DNA of 64,000 nt from Pseudomonadota bacterium (GTDB lineage Bacteria > Pseudomonadota > Gammaproteobacteria > Burkholderiales > Ferrovaceae). Below the pieces are notes generated by a model. The model was not told the origin of the DNA. It was given only the letters and a program-made list of their open reading frames with translations, and did not search any database. A program made the translations under genes and the position numbers. The stretch covers positions 1-64,000 of the forward strand of contig JAKABO010000003.1 of the NCBI GenBank assembly GCA_021796835.1, read 5' to 3'. The first letter of the stretch is position 1; each line of letters begins with the position of its first letter. Of the stretch, positions 42,952-51,677 are shown one piece after another.

Positions 42952-43129
42952 TTGACATCCTCCCCCAGCTAAAGCAAGGGGATTCCTACGGCGCTCAAGC
43001 AGAGGCTGCTTGAGTCACTTCGGTGGGTTCCTGCTTCACGGAACGGCCTGACTGCGCCGATTCTCCACAGGCTAACAAGCGATGTCCTCGCTCTAAAATG
43101 CGGACGCGGGTTCGATTGTGCTGTGCCTT
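42952..43129 (-). mobile_element. IS200/IS605-type remnant: TnpB C-terminus and right end with omega-RNA 3' part
   Basis: On the minus strand, codons ending at 42995 read ILERGHRLLACGESAQSGRS then VKQEPTEVTQAASA-stop, the usual TnpB tail. Beyond it are the hairpin CTCAAGCAG-AGG-CTGCTTGAG (42994-43014) and the final stem GGAATCCCC ... GGGGGAGGATGTCAA that marks the IS605-type right end and the scaffold end of the omega-RNA. The rest of tnpB and the left end are missing. Confidence 0.78.
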
Positions 43130-43162
43130 GACATCATGTAATCACTCGATTACGATTCAACT

Positions 43163-43459
43163 ATGGCCTACGCGGTAAAACATCTCGAAGAGTTCTCTGA
43201 CTGGCGCAAGGGCCTGAAAGATGGACTGACCCGGCAGCGTCTCAACAAGCGCTTGCGTAAGATCCAACTCGGCAACTTGGGCGACGTGGAGTCGGTGGGG
43301 GAAGGTGTGTACGAGATGCGCGAACACTTCGGGCCAGGCTGGCGCATGTATGACGGAACGGGTGACGCGCTAATCGTGATGCTCGGCGGTGGTGACAAGT
43401 CAACGCAGCAGGCCGACATCAATAAGGCAATCGACCTGGCAAAGTCTTTGGAGGATTGA
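43163..43459 (+). CDS. HigB/RelE-like toxin (phage Gp49-like addiction module killer)
   Basis: 98 residues: LKDGLTRQRLNKRLRKIQLG, GDVESVGEGVYEMREHFGPG, WRMYDGT, and LIVMLGGGDKSTQQADINKA are family hallmarks of the PF05973 addiction module killer proteins. These cut mRNA on ribosomes in the studied cases. The toxin gene comes first, 3 bases ahead of the antitoxin, the HigBA order. Confidence 0.88.
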   Translation: MAYAVKHLEEFSDWRKGLKDGLTRQRLNKRLRKIQLGNLGDVESVGEGVYEMREHFGPGWRMYDGTGDALIVMLGGGDKSTQQADINKAIDLAKSLED

Positions 43460-43462
43460 ACC

Positions 43463-43774
43463 ATGACCAAAAAGATCAAGGTTTCCGAACTCCCCGAGTT
43501 CGATGCAGCCGAGTACCTAAACAGCGAAGAAGACGTGGCGGCATACCTCACTACCGTTCTAGAAGAGAACGACCCAGCACTGCTGGCGGCCGCGCTCGGC
43601 GATATCGCCCGCTCGCGTGGCATGACGCAGGTTGCAAAGGATTCCGGTATCACGCGGGAGGCCTTGTACAAGGCCCTTCGACCAGGCAGTGAACCGCGCT
43701 TCGATACCATTAGCCGTGTGTGCGCAGCCCTTGGCGTGCGTCTGGTCGCGCAGCCAGCACACCGTGTCGCCTAA
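43463..43774 (+). CDS. HigA-like antitoxin
   Basis: 103 residues: the N-terminal part FDAAEYLNSEEDVAAYLTTV and the HTH ARSRGMTQVAKDSGITREAL, YKALRPGSEPRFDTISRVC identify the putative addiction module antidote family. It would neutralise the upstream toxin and repress their promoter. Intact. Confidence 0.88.
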   Translation: MTKKIKVSELPEFDAAEYLNSEEDVAAYLTTVLEENDPALLAAALGDIARSRGMTQVAKDSGITREALYKALRPGSEPRFDTISRVCAALGVRLVAQPAHRVA

Positions 43775-44134
43775 AACCCTTTGGGGGTCAAAGGACTGGA
43801 TTGCGGGGTTCAAACAGAGGGCGATGCTTCGCCTTGATTTTGTGTGGTCATGGCCTACCTGGCCACGCATGTATCGGGGAGCCTGACAAGTTCACGTTTC
43901 CGGCCCTGCGACACAGTATGACCATCAGTCTCCGCTGGCACCAGCAGTCTTCATCCCCCCCAACGGAGGGATTGTCACCCCCCAAGACCCACCGCTAACA
44001 TGAATCCCATCCTGTATCAAATGACTTCTGGATAAAACCGGAACAGTAGTGTTCGGCTTCGCTTCACTGGGACCAGGCGAGACACCGGAATTTTCAACAG
44101 GTTAGGAATTATCAGATAAAACGGGGAGGGAAAA
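43775..44134 (+). other. 360-base intergenic stretch with a degenerate kinase 3' end
   Basis: 43953-43998 is the right copy of the repeat described at 39541-39585; in it PPNGGIVTP-like codons can be read, but the frame is broken by an extra C and no longer part of a gene. The remaining sequence shows no gene. The last 30 bases hold GGGAGGG ahead of the PEP-CTERM gene. Confidence 0.6.
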
Positions 44135-45298
44135 ATGATGAAAACCACGCGTAATACCAGGAAAATCCTGACTGAACGGGGAGCCGAAACAAAAGAAATG
44201 AAGCCAAAACGGACGTTGAGCAGGTTTCTGACTGTAGCAGCGGGAGTTTCCTTATCAGTGTGGTCAGTAACCGGTGAAGCATCGACAATCACCGACAATT
44301 TGTATTACACGATGGGAAATCAAGGGAATACGACTGGAAATATTTTCGAAATGACGGCCACCGTTTCCGCACAGACCGGGGCCATCACTTATTCGAATTC
44401 CTCGACGTCCATCGCCGCCACAGGGTATGGTACCACTGCCAATGGCATTGTAATGAATCCTGCCAACGGGCAATTGCTGGTGGGAGGGGGGCAATCGGGA
44501 GGAGGTTTTTTCCCCTCACCCGTTTATCAAGTGAACCCCTCAACGGGGAACATCGCTACCGCCACGGATCCCGGTTACATGAATAACGTGGATATGGCCG
44601 TTGGCCCCAGCAATAAAGTGTGGACCGCTGGAGGGGGTGGTTCAGTGGCCTCTTTCCCGATCAACCCCTTTGGAGGATCGGGGACTGTCTTACCCTTGAC
44701 CGGTAGCGATACAGCCATCTCAAGCCTTGCCTTCGATCCAAAAAACAATACGATGTATTACACCTCTGGTGGATTTTATGGAAATTCCACCGGAAACTTC
44801 GGTACTCTCAACCTCGTCACCGGCAAAACCACAGCTCTTCTAACAAATCAGCCGGGCATGTTCAACCTGGCGTACGATCCGTTTTCTGGTGATTTGATCG
44901 CGGCCGGGGCCAGCCTGATCACCCAGATCACCCCCGCCGGATCCATCGTCTCCGGGATAAACATAAATGCCGCCATGGGTTCTAATGGCTGGGTAGTTTC
45001 AAGCATCGACACCATCGGAAAGGGGCAGTTATTCGCTACCACAGGCGGCGGGACCAATGGGGACAACCTGCTTTACTTCAACTATGCCAACAATGGACTG
45101 GTGGGACAGTACAACTATAGCGCCGGTGCCCGGTACATGGGCTTTGGCCTTTCCGGTATCACTGGTCTGACCTTACCGATAACCGGTGGGGGACCTTCCG
45201 CCGTCCCGGAACCTTCCACTGGCCTCTTGTTCTTGACTGGACTGGCCGGAGTCTGTTGGTTCGGCTTCACTCGACGCCGATCTGCATCCTACGCCTAA
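44135..45298 (+). CDS. PEP-CTERM sorting domain protein
   Basis: 387 residues. A long signal region (KRTLSRFLTVAAGVSLSVWS) follows about 20 charged residues, so ATG 44198 (MKPKRTLSRF) is another possible start. The middle is Gly/Asn/Thr-rich with repeated strands (SGDLIAAG, NGQLLVGGG), like a beta-propeller. The end has VPEPSTGLLFLTGLAGVCWF and FTRRR, the PEP-CTERM signal for exosortase processing. It is likely exported and linked to exopolysaccharide. Neither exosortase nor EPS genes are in the window. Confidence 0.9.
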   Translation: MMKTTRNTRKILTERGAETKEMKPKRTLSRFLTVAAGVSLSVWSVTGEASTITDNLYYTMGNQGNTTGNIFEMTATVSAQTGAITYSNSSTSIAATGYGTTANGIVMNPANGQLLVGGGQSGGGFFPSPVYQVNPSTGNIATATDPGYMNNVDMAVGPSNKVWTAGGGGSVASFPINPFGGSGTVLPLTGSDTAISSLAFDPKNNTMYYTSGGFYGNSTGNFGTLNLVTGKTTALLTNQPGMFNLAYDPFSGDLIAAGASLITQITPAGSIVSGININAAMGSNGWVVSSIDTIGKGQLFATTGGGTNGDNLLYFNYANNGLVGQYNYSAGARYMGFGLSGITGLTLPITGGGPSAVPEPSTGLLFLTGLAGVCWFGFTRRRSASYA

Positions 45299-45319
45299 CT
45301 CCCTATTGCGTACTTTATG

Positions 45320-45349
45320 CCCCCTCCATCGATCCCATGGGGGGGTTTT
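45320..45349 (+). terminator. Rho-independent terminator after the PEP-CTERM gene
   Basis: CCCCTCCAT (45321-45329) pairs with ATGGGGGGG (45337-45345) through one T-G pair, then four T residues. It lies 22 bases past the stop. Confidence 0.7.
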
Positions 45350-45417
45350 CCATCGGGTCATCACGGCATGCTGTAAATCCATGCTAGAATGGACAATCCG
45401 TTTTTTGGGTGTGTGGC

Positions 45418-45867
45418 ATGGTCCGTTATTCGCTGAAGTGTGTTTTGGGGCATGGATTTGAAGGCTGGTTTGCCTCCGAAGAAAGTTTCTCGGCCCAGTT
45501 GGGACGCGGTTACGTCACCTGCCCTTTTTGTCAGTCACCCCAGGTCACGGCTGCGCCCGTGCCTCAGGTTGCGGCGGACGCTTCCCAGGAACCCGCCGTT
45601 CCTCTGAGCGAAGTTCTGTCGCGCCTGAGCGCGCCCCTTTCAGCCCAGCCCCCCTCGGTCGTCCTGGTGGCCACCATTCAGGCCCTCACCGTTTTTCAAC
45701 TGAAACTGATCCAGTCCGTTCTGACCAACCTGAATGCCTCTCTCTCCGAAGAAGAAAAATCCATGGTCGCCGGGAGCCCCACCATCGTGGTTTTCGAGAA
45801 TGCTTCCTCTGCGGAAGATGGAGAGATGACGGTGCCGGACGAAAGCATCACAGGCACGGTGCACTGA
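45418..45867 (+). CDS. DUF1178 family protein
   Basis: About 149 residues. The DUF1178 signature is the N-terminal LKCVLGHGFEGWFASEESF and a CxxC pair in YVTCPFCQSPQVT, suggesting a small zinc ribbon; the rest is a Pro/Ala linker and a helical domain (VVLVATIQALTVFQLKLIQS). Function unknown. ATG 45418 is used in preference to GTG 45409. It meets the convergent GGDEF-EAL gene tail to tail with no gap. Confidence 0.78.
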   Translation: MVRYSLKCVLGHGFEGWFASEESFSAQLGRGYVTCPFCQSPQVTAAPVPQVAADASQEPAVPLSEVLSRLSAPLSAQPPSVVLVATIQALTVFQLKLIQSVLTNLNASLSEEEKSMVAGSPTIVVFENASSAEDGEMTVPDESITGTVH

Positions 45868-48435
45868 TCAGTTTTCGGAACCCAGGGTATACCGGGACCA
45901 GTCGATTTTGTCCGGCAGGGAAGTCAGCCGCGCCGGTCGGTTTTTGCTGGCCTTCTGCCAGGACAGCGGCGGCTGGTATTGCCGACACCAGTCCGCCACC
46001 TGTGGGGCCGGCATGGGCCGGGCAATGCCGAACCCCTGGGCCTGGGTGCATCCGAGGCAGATCAAGGCAATGCCCTGCTCCTCCGTTTCCACTCCCTCTG
46101 CGATGGCTTCCTTGCAAAATACCTCGGCCAGGTTGATCACCACTTCCACGATCGCCAGATCCTCCCGATCGGTCAACATATCCCGGATAAAACTCTGATC
46201 TATCTTGATCACGCTCACGGGCAGGCGCCGGAGGTAATCCAGCGACGCATACCCCGTTCCAAAATCGTCGATGGCAAAACTCACCCCATGATGACGACAG
46301 GCTTCCATGGCCTGGGTGACCTGGGGAATGTCCCACAAGGCCACCGATTCCAATACTTCGAGTTCGAAATTGGGGGCCGGTTCGGTGGGATAGCGCTGCA
46401 TCATCCGACCGATGAATTCAGAAAACCCGGAGGTATGCAGATGACGGGCGGGCAGATTGACACTGACCCCGAAGTCCAGTCCGTCGATCTTCCAGTCCTC
46501 CCGCTGTTTGAAGGCCGTTTCGATGACCCACTCGGAAATGCGCGTTTCAACGTCCGTGTTTTCGATCATGGGCAGAAATTCCCGCGGCAGCAGCACGCCC
46601 CGTTCCGGATGATTCCAGCGGATCAGAGCCTCCATGCCCAGCACCTGCCCGGTCCCGAGATTCACCTTGGGTTGATAGTACAGTTCGAATTCGCTGCTCT
46701 CCAGAGCCTGCTCCACGCGCGTCCTTCCTTCCGTGCGCAGATGTGCGTTACGCTCGTCGACCACATCGAAGAAGTGAAAGCAGTTGCGGCCTTTCCCCTT
46801 GGCCCGGTACATGGCCTGATCGGCATGACGTAACAGGGTTTCGGCGTCCACCTCGTCATCCGGGTAAACCGTCACCCCCAGACTTGACGACACCACCACC
46901 TCCTGATCCCCAAAGGTATGAGGCAAGGCAATGGCGGTCATGATCCGTTGCAGGGTAGCGATCAATTCCTGCTCGTTGCTGATCTCGGACAGTACCACCA
47001 CAAATTCGTCACCGCCCAGCCGGGCCACGGTATCCGTGGCGCGCAGGGTGGCGATCATGCGCTGGGCCACCGCCACCAGGACCTGATCTCCCTTGTCGTG
47101 ACCAAACTGGTCATTGATGGGCTTGAACCCGTCCAGATCGATGAAACAGAGGGCCATTTTCTTGCCGAACCGACGGGCATCGGCCAAAGCCATGCTCAGC
47201 CGGTCATTGAGCAGGGCACGGTTGGGCAACCCGGTCAGGACATCGTGCAGCGCAATCAGTTCCAACTCGTTTTGTTGCGCCTTGAGGAGCGTGATGTCGG
47301 AAGACACGCAAACGATGCTGAGAATCGTTCCATCCTGGTTGCGTACCACCGACAGGGTCAGTTTGTCCGGATAGACCTCGCCGTTCTTGCGCTGATTCCA
47401 GATTTCTCCGGACCAGTGGCCCTGTTCCAGGACCATGTCCCATAACTTGGAGAAAAAACCCGGCTCATGACGTGCCGACTGCAGAAATCCCGGTTTTCGT
47501 CCCAGCACCTCCTCACGATTGTAGCCGGTGGTCCGCGTGAAAGCCGGATTGGTTTCGATGATATGCCCTTGGGGGTCCGTGATGAAGATGCTTTCGTCGG
47601 CATGCAGGAATACCTGCGAAACCAGGCGAACGTAGTCATCGGATAACTTGCGCTCGGTCACATCATTGATGATGGCCACAAAGTGGGTCAATCCCCCTTC
47701 CTTGTCCTGGACGGGGGCGATCTGGAAACGATTCCAGAACATGCTGCCGTCCTTGCGGTAATTACGTACCGTGGCCTTGACGGGAACCCCGCTCATCAAG
47801 GCCACGCGCACGGACATCAACTCCGGTTGGGCACGATCCTCGCCCTGGAGAAAGCGACAATTTCGCCCAATGGCCTCCACCGATGAGTAGCCCGTAATCC
47901 GTTCAAAGGCAGGATTGACATAGACCAGAGGGAAATCGGGCAGGGTGGCATCGGCGATGGCAATGGCATTGACACTGTTGTTCAGGGCCCCGGCCTGGAG
48001 TCGGATCAGGGATTCGGATTGCTTGCGCACCGAAATGTCGCGGGAGGAACAGAACAACAGAGCCTCGCCCTCCACCTGAAACCCGCGCGCATGCACTTCC
48101 ACGTCGATGATCTGGCCATTCTTGCGGCGATGCTGACTTTCAAAGGTCTGGTCGTTCACTTCCTGCAGGGAACCCATGCGCTCTTCAAAGGTTCCGGGCT
48201 GAAAGGACGCATCCCAGAAAGAGATGTGTTTCCCCAACAACTCATGACGTTCATAGCCCAGGGAAGCACAAAAGGAGTCGCTCATGGTCACCAGATTGCC
48301 TTTGGCATCCAGGACGTGGAGACCATCGCTGGCAATCTTCAGGATGATCTCATGCATGCGTTTTTCCCGAGCCAGCGCCCAGTCGCCCTGAGCGGGCCCG
48401 GCTTCGGCGGATGCGTCGACGACGCGATCGCTCAT
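45868..48435 (-). CDS. PAS-LOV-PAS-GGDEF-EAL cyclic di-GMP protein
   Basis: 855 residues, no membrane segment. PAS1 (about 28-138); PAS2 (about 145-262) has the LOV signature GRNCRFLQGEDR with the photo-adduct Cys193, plus NYRKDGSMFWNRFQIAPV and LTHFVAIINDVTERK; PAS3 (about 265-385). GGDEF domain with intact RLGGDEFVVVL and EAL domain with MEALIRWNHP, NFELEVLES and FAIDDFGTGYASLDYLRRLP, all catalytic residues present. It could make and degrade c-di-GMP under blue-light or redox control (inference from the LOV motif). Its start overlaps the lipoprotein gene by 4 bases. Confidence 0.92.
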   Translation of the reverse strand: MSDRVVDASAEAGPAQGDWALAREKRMHEIILKIASDGLHVLDAKGNLVTMSDSFCASLGYERHELLGKHISFWDASFQPGTFEERMGSLQEVNDQTFESQHRRKNGQIIDVEVHARGFQVEGEALLFCSSRDISVRKQSESLIRLQAGALNNSVNAIAIADATLPDFPLVYVNPAFERITGYSSVEAIGRNCRFLQGEDRAQPELMSVRVALMSGVPVKATVRNYRKDGSMFWNRFQIAPVQDKEGGLTHFVAIINDVTERKLSDDYVRLVSQVFLHADESIFITDPQGHIIETNPAFTRTTGYNREEVLGRKPGFLQSARHEPGFFSKLWDMVLEQGHWSGEIWNQRKNGEVYPDKLTLSVVRNQDGTILSIVCVSSDITLLKAQQNELELIALHDVLTGLPNRALLNDRLSMALADARRFGKKMALCFIDLDGFKPINDQFGHDKGDQVLVAVAQRMIATLRATDTVARLGGDEFVVVLSEISNEQELIATLQRIMTAIALPHTFGDQEVVVSSSLGVTVYPDDEVDAETLLRHADQAMYRAKGKGRNCFHFFDVVDERNAHLRTEGRTRVEQALESSEFELYYQPKVNLGTGQVLGMEALIRWNHPERGVLLPREFLPMIENTDVETRISEWVIETAFKQREDWKIDGLDFGVSVNLPARHLHTSGFSEFIGRMMQRYPTEPAPNFELEVLESVALWDIPQVTQAMEACRHHGVSFAIDDFGTGYASLDYLRRLPVSVIKIDQSFIRDMLTDREDLAIVEVVINLAEVFCKEAIAEGVETEEQGIALICLGCTQAQGFGIARPMPAPQVADWCRQYQPPLSWQKASKNRPARLTSLPDKIDWSRYTLGSEN

Positions 48436-48641
48436 GGTGCCGGTGCGGCCTTGGGCTTCAGTTGATACTGGGCGAGGGTCGCCTGATTGCAGTTATAGGT
48501 GTTTTTACCTGATTTCTGGCATTCGGCAAGGTCCGAGGCAATTTCATCGGGGTGATCCAGGTAATACTCCTTGGTCTTGGTATCCTCGCACGCCGTCAGC
48601 AACAGCAAGGCGAATACCCCGCCACATAACAAAATTTTCAT
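48432..48641 (-). CDS. Small lipoprotein (EexN-like)
   Basis: 69 residues from ATG 48641 with GAGGAG 8-9 bases upstream. The signal peptide KILLCGGVFALLLLTAC ends in a lipobox LTAC; the mature part EDTKTKEYYLDHPDEIASDL, AECQKSGKN, with two further Cys resembles EexN-type entry-exclusion lipoproteins, though a conjugative role is not supported by the neighbours. It overlaps and likely shares a transcript with the GGDEF-EAL gene. Confidence 0.8.
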   Translation of the reverse strand: MKILLCGGVFALLLLTACEDTKTKEYYLDHPDEIASDLAECQKSGKNTYNCNQATLAQYQLKPKAAPAP

Positions 48642-48710
48642 GGGCAAACTCCTCGGTGATGACACAGTCGTCATGGTACTCGATTCAAGCCCTGCTGTGC
48701 GCAGGCTTCC

Positions 48711-49976
48711 TCAAACGATCATGCCCGCCGCCACCGTGTCATGAGTCAAGGCATCGATGAGGATGAAACTGCCCGTCGTGCGAATGTCTTCATAACGATC
48801 AAAAGCCAGAGGCTGTTGAACCTTGAATCCCATGCGCACCAGGTCGTTCATGGTCACTTGCGCCGGCGAGGGAATCAATTGGGAGGTCTGAATATCCAGA
48901 CGGGCGCTGACGCTGTCCACCTTGCCCTGCAGGCAACGGGTGGTTTGCTGGATCAGAAGACGGCGTGCCGGATCATAGGGCTTGTCGGAGAACCAGCAGA
49001 CCAGGGCCTCGAAGTTCTTGTCGGTTCTGGGCGGATGCGCGGCACTGGCAATCATGTCTCCCCGGGACATATCGACCTGATCGGTCAACACCAGGGTAAC
49101 CGACTGTCCTGCCCGGGCCTGGGGAATTCGTCCGCCATAGGTCTCGATCGCGGAAATGCGGCTCCTTCGTCCTGCAGGCAGAAGAACGACCTCGTCCCCC
49201 ACCGCCACCGTGCCGCTCTCCACCCGTCCCTGCGCGCCGCGCCGTTCTTCTCCATTTTCTTCAGAAAGTCTTGCCACCAACTGAATTGGAAACCTGAAAC
49301 TTGAGTTCAGGGCCTCTTCGTCCAGCGCCACCGTCTCCAGCAATTCAAGCAACGTTGGACCCACGTACCAGGGCATGTGGTCCCCGTGCAGGACCACGCC
49401 ATCCCCGTTCAATGCGCTCAGCGGGATGAACTCGATATCCCGAAAATCCAGGGGTGCCGCAAAACTCAGAAACTCCTGCCTGACCCGTTCAAAAGCCTCC
49501 TGTCCATAGGCCACCAGATCCATCTTGTTGACGGCAATCACCACCTTGCGAATCCCCAGCAAGCGTACGATCTGTGCATGCCGGCGGGTTTGTTCCACCA
49601 CCCCCTTGCGCGCATCCAGCAACAGGATCGCCAGATCCGCCGTACTTGCCCCCGTCACCATGTTGCGCGTGTACTGGGCATGGCCCGGGGTATCCGCAAT
49701 GATGAAACGGCGCGCCGGGGTGCTGAAGTAGCGATAGGCCACATCGATGGTGATCCCCTGCTCGCGCTCGGCCTGCAGTCCATCGGTGAGCAGGGATAAG
49801 TCCACCTGGGACTGGCCGCGGCGCGTGGAGGTGGCTTCGATGGCGGCCCATTGATCCGCCAGTACGGAACGGCTGTCGAGCAGCAAACGTCCGATCAGGG
49901 TACTTTTTCCATCATCCACGGAACCGCAGGTGATGAACCGCAAAATCTCTTGACAGTTCTTCAGTTTATTTTCCAT
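48711..49976 (-). CDS. cysN: Sulfate adenylyltransferase subunit 1
   Basis: 421 residues: the GTPase with FITCGSVDDGKSTLIGRLL, ERGITIDV-type EREQGITIDVAYRYF, DTPGHAQYTRNMVTGAS and VNKMDLV, then two barrel domains. It energises ATP sulfurylase by GTP hydrolysis. There is no fused APS kinase (CysC) domain, which agrees with an APS-reductase pathway. It lies 24 bases behind cysD. Confidence 0.95.
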   Translation of the reverse strand: MENKLKNCQEILRFITCGSVDDGKSTLIGRLLLDSRSVLADQWAAIEATSTRRGQSQVDLSLLTDGLQAEREQGITIDVAYRYFSTPARRFIIADTPGHAQYTRNMVTGASTADLAILLLDARKGVVEQTRRHAQIVRLLGIRKVVIAVNKMDLVAYGQEAFERVRQEFLSFAAPLDFRDIEFIPLSALNGDGVVLHGDHMPWYVGPTLLELLETVALDEEALNSSFRFPIQLVARLSEENGEERRGAQGRVESGTVAVGDEVVLLPAGRRSRISAIETYGGRIPQARAGQSVTLVLTDQVDMSRGDMIASAAHPPRTDKNFEALVCWFSDKPYDPARRLLIQQTTRCLQGKVDSVSARLDIQTSQLIPSPAQVTMNDLVRMGFKVQQPLAFDRYEDIRTTGSFILIDALTHDTVAAGMIV

Positions 49977-50000
49977 ATCACGGATTCCAAATATTTTTCT

Positions 50001-50954
50001 TCAAAAATAACCTTGTTTCTTACGCAGTTCCATGGAGGCTTCGGAGGTTTGATCGTCGGTACGTGTCGCGCCCCGTTCGGTCAGGGTACTGGTGGCCGTC
50101 TCGCGCAGGATGTCCTCCAGGGTACGGGCCTCGGAAGGCACCGGACAGGTGCAGGTCATGTCCCCCACGGTACGAAAACGGACCCAGCGTTCTTCCACCT
50201 GCTCACCCGCTCTGGGCGGGGTCAGGGGCGTGACGGGAATCCACTGGTCTCCGCGCGCCACGACTTCCCGGCGATGGGCGAAGTACAGGGAAGGCAGATC
50301 CAGTCGTTCGCGGGCAATGTATTCCCAGACATCGGCCTCGGTCCAGTTGCTGATGGGGAAAACCCGCATGTTTTCACCGGGATGGACATGGGCATTGTAA
50401 AGGTCCCATAACTCGGGCCGCTGGTTTTTTGGGTCCCAGCCCCCGAATTCATCGCGAAAGGAAAAAATTCTTTCCTTGGCGCGGGCCTTTTCCTCATCCC
50501 GGCGGGCACCGCCCAGGCACGCATCGAATCCGAACTCATGGATGGCATCCACCAGGGTGACCGCCTGTAACGCGTTCCGGCTGTCCGTCTCGAAGCGCAC
50601 GCGTGCGCGGCCCTGACGAATGGACTCTTCCACCGAACGGACGATCAGGTCCACCCCCAGGCTTTTGACCACCTGGTCGCGAAACTCGATCACCTCCGGA
50701 AAATTATGCCCGGTATCCACATGCATCAGCGGAAAAGGGAGACGCTGGGGATAAAAGGCCTTGCGGGCCAGGTGCAGGACCACCATGGAGTCCTTTCCGC
50801 CCGAGAAGAGGAGGACCGGACGGGCGCATTGGGCCGCCACTTCACGCAGGATGTGAATGGCTTCCGACTCCAGCCGGTCGAGATGATCCCAGGGAGCCCA
50901 GGCACCGCCGGGCGAGGGGGGGGAAGTGAGTGTCGCTGCTTGGGTTGACTTCAT
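50001..50954 (-). CDS. cysD: Sulfate adenylyltransferase subunit 2
   Basis: About 317 residues, PAPS-reductase-like ATP pyrophosphatase fold: PVLLFSGGKDSMVVLHLARK (PP-loop), LMHVDTGHNFPEVIEFRD, LGGARRDEEKARAKERIFS, and FPISNWTEADVWEYIARE. With CysN it adenylates sulfate to APS. ATG 50954 has AGGAG about 10 bases upstream; ATG 50975, overlapping the cysH stop in an ATGA, is an equal candidate. Confidence 0.94.
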   Translation of the reverse strand: MKSTQAATLTSPPSPGGAWAPWDHLDRLESEAIHILREVAAQCARPVLLFSGGKDSMVVLHLARKAFYPQRLPFPLMHVDTGHNFPEVIEFRDQVVKSLGVDLIVRSVEESIRQGRARVRFETDSRNALQAVTLVDAIHEFGFDACLGGARRDEEKARAKERIFSFRDEFGGWDPKNQRPELWDLYNAHVHPGENMRVFPISNWTEADVWEYIARERLDLPSLYFAHRREVVARGDQWIPVTPLTPPRAGEQVEERWVRFRTVGDMTCTCPVPSEARTLEDILRETATSTLTERGATRTDDQTSEASMELRKKQGYF

Positions 50955-50971
50955 GGAACCGCTTTCTCCTT

Positions 50972-51676
50972 TCATGATTCCTGTATTGCCGTTTCTGCTT
51001 CTGAGGCGACGTGTAAGCCACATTCCTTGCTGTCGGAAGATTCCCACCACCAGCGTCCGGCCCGTTCATCCTCTCCAGGCTGGACCGCGCGCGTACAGGG
51101 CGCACAACCGATGCTGGCATAGCCCTGATCGTGCAATGCGTTGTAGGGCACCCGGTATTCTTTCAGGACTGACCAGACCTCTTCCCGACTCCAGTCCAGC
51201 AAGGGACTGTATTTTACCAATCCATGCCCTTCGTCCCAGGCTTCGGCGGCGAGATCACTGCGGGTGGGCGACTGATCCCGCCTCAATCCGGTGATCCAGC
51301 CCTGCTGCCCGGACAGTGCCCGTGCCAACGGTTTCACCTTACGTGCGCCGCAGCAGGCACGACGCGCTGCCAGACCATGATAAAACCCGTTGACTCCCTG
51401 TTCCCTGACCAGTTTTTCCACATCCTCCAGGGCGGGCCAGAATACTTCGATGCGCCGTCCATAATGCTCGAAAACCCGATCCAGCAGACGATAAGTCGCC
51501 TCCGGCAAGCGCCCCGTATCCAGGGTAAAAATACGGATGGGTAAATTTTTGCGACAGATCAGATCGGTGATCACCATGTCCTCGGCCCCCAGGCTGCTGG
51601 CCAGGGACAGGGCCGGGGTACGCAACAGCCACGCCCGCAAATCCTGTTCCAATCGATCGATTCGGGAAAGGGTCAT
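50972..51676 (-). CDS. cysH: Assimilatory APS reductase
   Basis: 234 residues. SSLGAEDMVITDLI and FTLDTGRLPEATY are typical; the catalytic Cys is in SKECGLH. The cysteine pairs CCGAR (about 108-109) and CAPC (about 201-204) are the [4Fe-4S] ligands that separate APS reductases from the E. coli-type PAPS enzyme. It reduces APS to sulfite with thioredoxin. GGAGG 5 bases before ATG 51676 fixes the start, 1 base after the DUF934 gene. Confidence 0.94.
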   Translation of the reverse strand: MTLSRIDRLEQDLRAWLLRTPALSLASSLGAEDMVITDLICRKNLPIRIFTLDTGRLPEATYRLLDRVFEHYGRRIEVFWPALEDVEKLVREQGVNGFYHGLAARRACCGARKVKPLARALSGQQGWITGLRRDQSPTRSDLAAEAWDEGHGLVKYSPLLDWSREEVWSVLKEYRVPYNALHDQGYASIGCAPCTRAVQPGEDERAGRWWWESSDSKECGLHVASEAETAIQES

Positions 51677-51677
51677 G

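Noticed and set aside
42994..43014. The strong hairpin as a rho-independent terminator
   Set aside because: It is not followed by a T run on either strand and sits at the TnpB stop codon, so it belongs to the IS605-type right end.
48432..48641. Entry-exclusion (conjugation) function for the EexN-like lipoprotein
   Set aside because: No conjugation genes are near; it overlaps a GGDEF-EAL gene. Only the lipoprotein call is supported.
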